DNA of 64,000 nucleotides, taken from contig CBDCSF010000013.1 of assembly GCA_965221445.1 (NCBI GenBank), positions 186,001 to 250,000 on the forward strand. Reading direction: 5' to 3'. The stretch comes from MPNP01 sp965221445. GTDB taxonomy: Bacteria; Pseudomonadota; Alphaproteobacteria; Rhodobacterales; Rhodobacteraceae. The notes under the pieces were generated by a model. The model was not told the DNA's origin. It did not search any database and saw only the letters and a list, made by a program, of their open reading frames with translations. The translations under genes were made by a program, and so were the position numbers. Below are positions 61,794 through 64,000 of the stretch, piece after piece (position 1 is the stretch's first letter; the number at the start of each line of letters is the position of its first letter).

Positions 61794-62065
61794 TTATAAA
61801 TCCTTTCGATTGTTCAAAAAAGTTATTGTGCTACAGAACTAATTTAAATCCCGCTCATTTTCAGTTGGAAAAGTAATCACTCCTACTTTAAATCCAAGCA
61901 CATAATTCTCACCTTTCAAAGGTAAGTTAAAGGTAGGAATTAATTATGGTTTAATTGTTTGCTATCCTGACAACATTACAATTTTTTACAATTTCAATAA
62001 TTCAGTTGGAACAATCCTTATCCACTAAATCTGAGATCAAATTAAGGAATACAAAAATCTAAGGT

Positions 62066-64000
62066 ATGCTTTTTCTATTCAGATGGATTTTCCGGATATT
62101 AATGATCTTTATATTTCTGGTCATCGTATCCTTGGGAGTTTTTTATTACTTTGCTTACAAATCCCTGCCGAATTATTCAGGAAGCTATAAAGTTCAGGGA
62201 ATCAGTAATCCCGTAGAGATTGTCAGAGCAGAACATAACATTCCCCATATTTTTGGTACCTCAGATAATGATGTGTTTTTTGCCTTAGGTTATGTACATG
62301 CCCAAGACAGGCTTTGGCAAATGATTAACTTACGCCGTGTTGCACAAGGGAGATTATCTGAAATCTATGGTGAAGAAACAGTCGAAATTGATGAGTTAAT
62401 GCGAAGATTTGACCTTTATGATCTCGCATCAAACTCCCTTCCCTTTCAGGACCAGCAAACACTTGAAGCTCTCCAAGCTTATTCTCATGGGGTAAATACC
62501 CAACTCAGCACAGTAAATTCTACCTGGAGAGGCAGAGGGGCACCTGAATTTCTATTATTCAGAACACCCGTCCAACCTTGGACCCCCGTAGACAGTCTTG
62601 CCATTATGAACTTACAGGCCGTCAGGTTGGCTTCACATCTCGAAAATGAAATCTTGGGGCAAAGAATTCTTGCCAAGCTAGGTACTGAAAAGCTTAGAAC
62701 AATTCTACCTGAGGCTTACAACCCAAACCTTGTTTCTTTTGGTACAAAATCACCTCTTTCGGATGATCTAGAAGAAACTGATGTATCCTTGGGAAACAAT
62801 TCGAGTGGATTGTCAATTGGTGATGTTTTTAGATCTGGAGGTGGCTCCAATGCCTGGATAGTTTCTCCCAATAAAACAGTCAATGGCAAAGCTCTAGTGG
62901 CAAGCGACCCCCATTTGGGACTGTCAGTTCCTTCTATTTGGTATTTAGCAAGACTTGAATTGTCAAATGGAGGTGTAATTGGTGCTACTATACCAGGAGT
63001 TCCAGCCGTAATTGCAGGAAGATCAGTCAATCTGGCATGGGGTATTACCTATGCAAATATTGATGACCAGGATCTGTATTTCGAAAGATTGGACCCAACC
63101 AATGACAATAGATATTTGACCCCTACAGGTTTCAAGAATTTCCGAAACAGATTATCGCACATTGAAGTAAAAGGGGAGAATTTACCTACAACAATCCAAT
63201 TAAGATGGACTGAAAATGGTCCCGTTATACCAAATAAATTCTACAATTTGAATGCAATTATCCCTGAAGGTCATGTCGCTTCCTTGGCCTGGACGCTTTT
63301 TGAACCCAAAAACACATCTCTTTCAGGAGCAATCGGTGTTATGAAAGCACCGACCCTGGATGAAGGGCTGAGACAGGCTGGTAAGGTTCACTCTCCCGGC
63401 TTGAACTTTTTTATATCCGACGGTGATGACATTGCATATCAAATGGTTGGAAAGGTGCCTTTGAGGAGTTTATTTCATGAAACCGAGGGACGTTTACCCT
63501 CCGCAGGATGGAAATATAGAAATCGATGGATAGGTACAATTCCCTATGAAGAAATGCCCAGGATTATTAATCCCAACAATGGGTATCTAGCCAATACCAA
63601 CAACAAACCTGCTGATCAGGACTATCCGCATCATATCAGTTATCACTGGGGTGATACAAAAAGGATTAAGCGGCTAAATCATATTTTGAATTCCCGGCCT
63701 ATACATACCAAACAGAGTACCATTCAGGCTCAAATAGATATTGTCTCGGAAACAGCACGAACCTTGGTACCATTGTTCAGTAGAAGTATGGGACACTTAA
63801 TTGGTGCCAACCCGGCAGATACACAATCTGAACTAAAAATTAACGCTCTGGGCCTGCTAAATGATTGGATTGGTGATATGGACCAGGATAAAGCCCAACC
63901 ATTAATATATTCACAGTGGCTGGTTTCTATTTTCAGATTGATCGCACAAGATGAGTTAGGGACTATTTTCGAGGAGTATTCATATCCCGATGCCGATTTT
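62066..64000 (+). CDS. Penicillin acylase family protein (3' end outside window)
   Basis: The frame from ATG 62066 runs to the right edge, giving about 645 residues of an Ntn-hydrolase of the penicillin/AHL/cephalosporin acylase family. An N-terminal membrane anchor or signal (RILMIFIFLVIVSLGVFYY) is followed by VEIVRAEHNIPHIFG and ALGYVHAQDRLWQM. The self-cleavage and nucleophile serine is in GGGSNAWIVSP near residue 270, with DPHLG and PGVPAVIAGRS after it. The physiological amide substrate is unknown; AHL or peptide-like amides are possibilities. Shine-Dalgarno is weak. Confidence 0.9.
   Translation, partial: MLFLFRWIFRILMIFIFLVIVSLGVFYYFAYKSLPNYSGSYKVQGISNPVEIVRAEHNIPHIFGTSDNDVFFALGYVHAQDRLWQMINLRRVAQGRLSEIYGEETVEIDELMRRFDLYDLASNSLPFQDQQTLEALQAYSHGVNTQLSTVNSTWRGRGAPEFLLFRTPVQPWTPVDSLAIMNLQAVRLASHLENEILGQRILAKLGTEKLRTILPEAYNPNLVSFGTKSPLSDDLEETDVSLGNNSSGLSIGDVFRSGGGSNAWIVSPNKTVNGKALVASDPHLGLSVPSIWYLARLELSNGGVIGATIPGVPAVIAGRSVNLAWGITYANIDDQDLYFERLDPTNDNRYLTPTGFKNFRNRLSHIEVKGENLPTTIQLRWTENGPVIPNKFYNLNAIIPEGHVASLAWTLFEPKNTSLSGAIGVMKAPTLDEGLRQAGKVHSPGLNFFISDGDDIAYQMVGKVPLRSLFHETEGRLPSAGWKYRNRWIGTIPYEEMPRIINPNNGYLANTNNKPADQDYPHHISYHWGDTKRIKRLNHILNSRPIHTKQSTIQAQIDIVSETARTLVPLFSRSMGHLIGANPADTQSELKINALGLLNDWIGDMDQDKAQPLIYSQWLVSIFRLIAQDELGTIFEEYSYPDADF

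Noticed and set aside
1..64000. CRISPR arrays, rRNA or tRNA genes
   Set aside because: No regularly spaced repeats, rRNA-like sequence or T-loop/cloverleaf patterns were recognised on reading both strands; a tRNA scan would settle it.

Overview
The window reads as chromosomal DNA of an A+T-rich alphaproteobacterium. The basis is gene content and order: recA followed by alaS with an NADP-isocitrate dehydrogenase nearby; an Rrf2 regulator leading a suf operon with two Yip1-type membrane genes ahead of sufS; a phoR/pstB/phoU/phoB block; a RACo/methyltetrahydrofolate methyltransferase/MetF cluster; and an eukaryote-type IDH. A marine, Rhodobacterales-like lineage would fit, but this is inferred from gene content and cannot be fixed from the sequence alone. 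No rRNA or tRNA genes were recognised.

Layout. 1-3.0 kb: 5' part of a thioester-reductase/sulfotransferase fusion (minus strand, runs off the left edge) and a decayed lysA. 3.0-6.9 kb: an amidinohydrolase, aroK-aroB and an orphan radical SAM enzyme. 7.1-10.9 kb: zwf-pgl-pgi. 10.9-15.1 kb (minus): RACo, pterin-binding methyltransferase, MetF-like reductase and a 'virulence factor' family protein, a one-carbon/corrinoid module. 15.2-21.0 kb: rlmE, an MBL hydrolase, recA, alaS and a DUF1330 gene. 21.1-25.1 kb: an accessory stretch with a bufferin (copper-binding RiPP) operon bufA-bufB-bufC-DoxX, a dead tyrosine recombinase with symmetric DNA on both sides, and a pRiA4b ORF-3-like gene. 25.2-28.0 kb (minus): icd and katA. 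28.1-29.5 kb: lipA and a Coq10/RatA-like gene. 29.6-37.7 kb: the Fe-S assembly operon (Rrf2, cysteine desulfurase, sufB, cupin, sufC, sufD, two Yip1 proteins, sufS). 37.7-41.1 kb: phoR-pstB-phoU-phoB without pstSCA. 41.9-43.8 kb: desaturase plus TIM-barrel pair. 43.9-48.2 kb: aroQ, tsf and rpsB (minus), then a PfkB-kinase/PsuG pair. 48.2-55.5 kb: DUF502 protein, YejA-like binding protein, a candidate small RNA, 3-hydroxybutyrate dehydrogenase and mfd. 56.0-58.9 kb (minus): a two-gene cassette, an RNase-J-like metallo-beta-lactamase protein and a PD-(D/E)XK nuclease-like protein, bracketed by two direct copies of a DUF2188 gene, each damaged differently. 59.2-64 kb: hemB, a SYLF protein, a GarR/MmsB-type dehydrogenase and the 5' part of a penicillin acylase gene.

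Most of the window is housekeeping metabolism. The best candidates for something new are the DUF2188-flanked MBL/nuclease cassette (56.0-58.9 kb), the bufferin operon set between conserved alaS and icd neighbourhoods, the reductase-sulfotransferase fusion at the left edge, and the corrinoid-activation cluster that has no corrinoid protein beside it. Several starts were moved from the longest reading frame to a downstream codon where a Shine-Dalgarno sequence or family N-terminus argued for it; each such case is noted.
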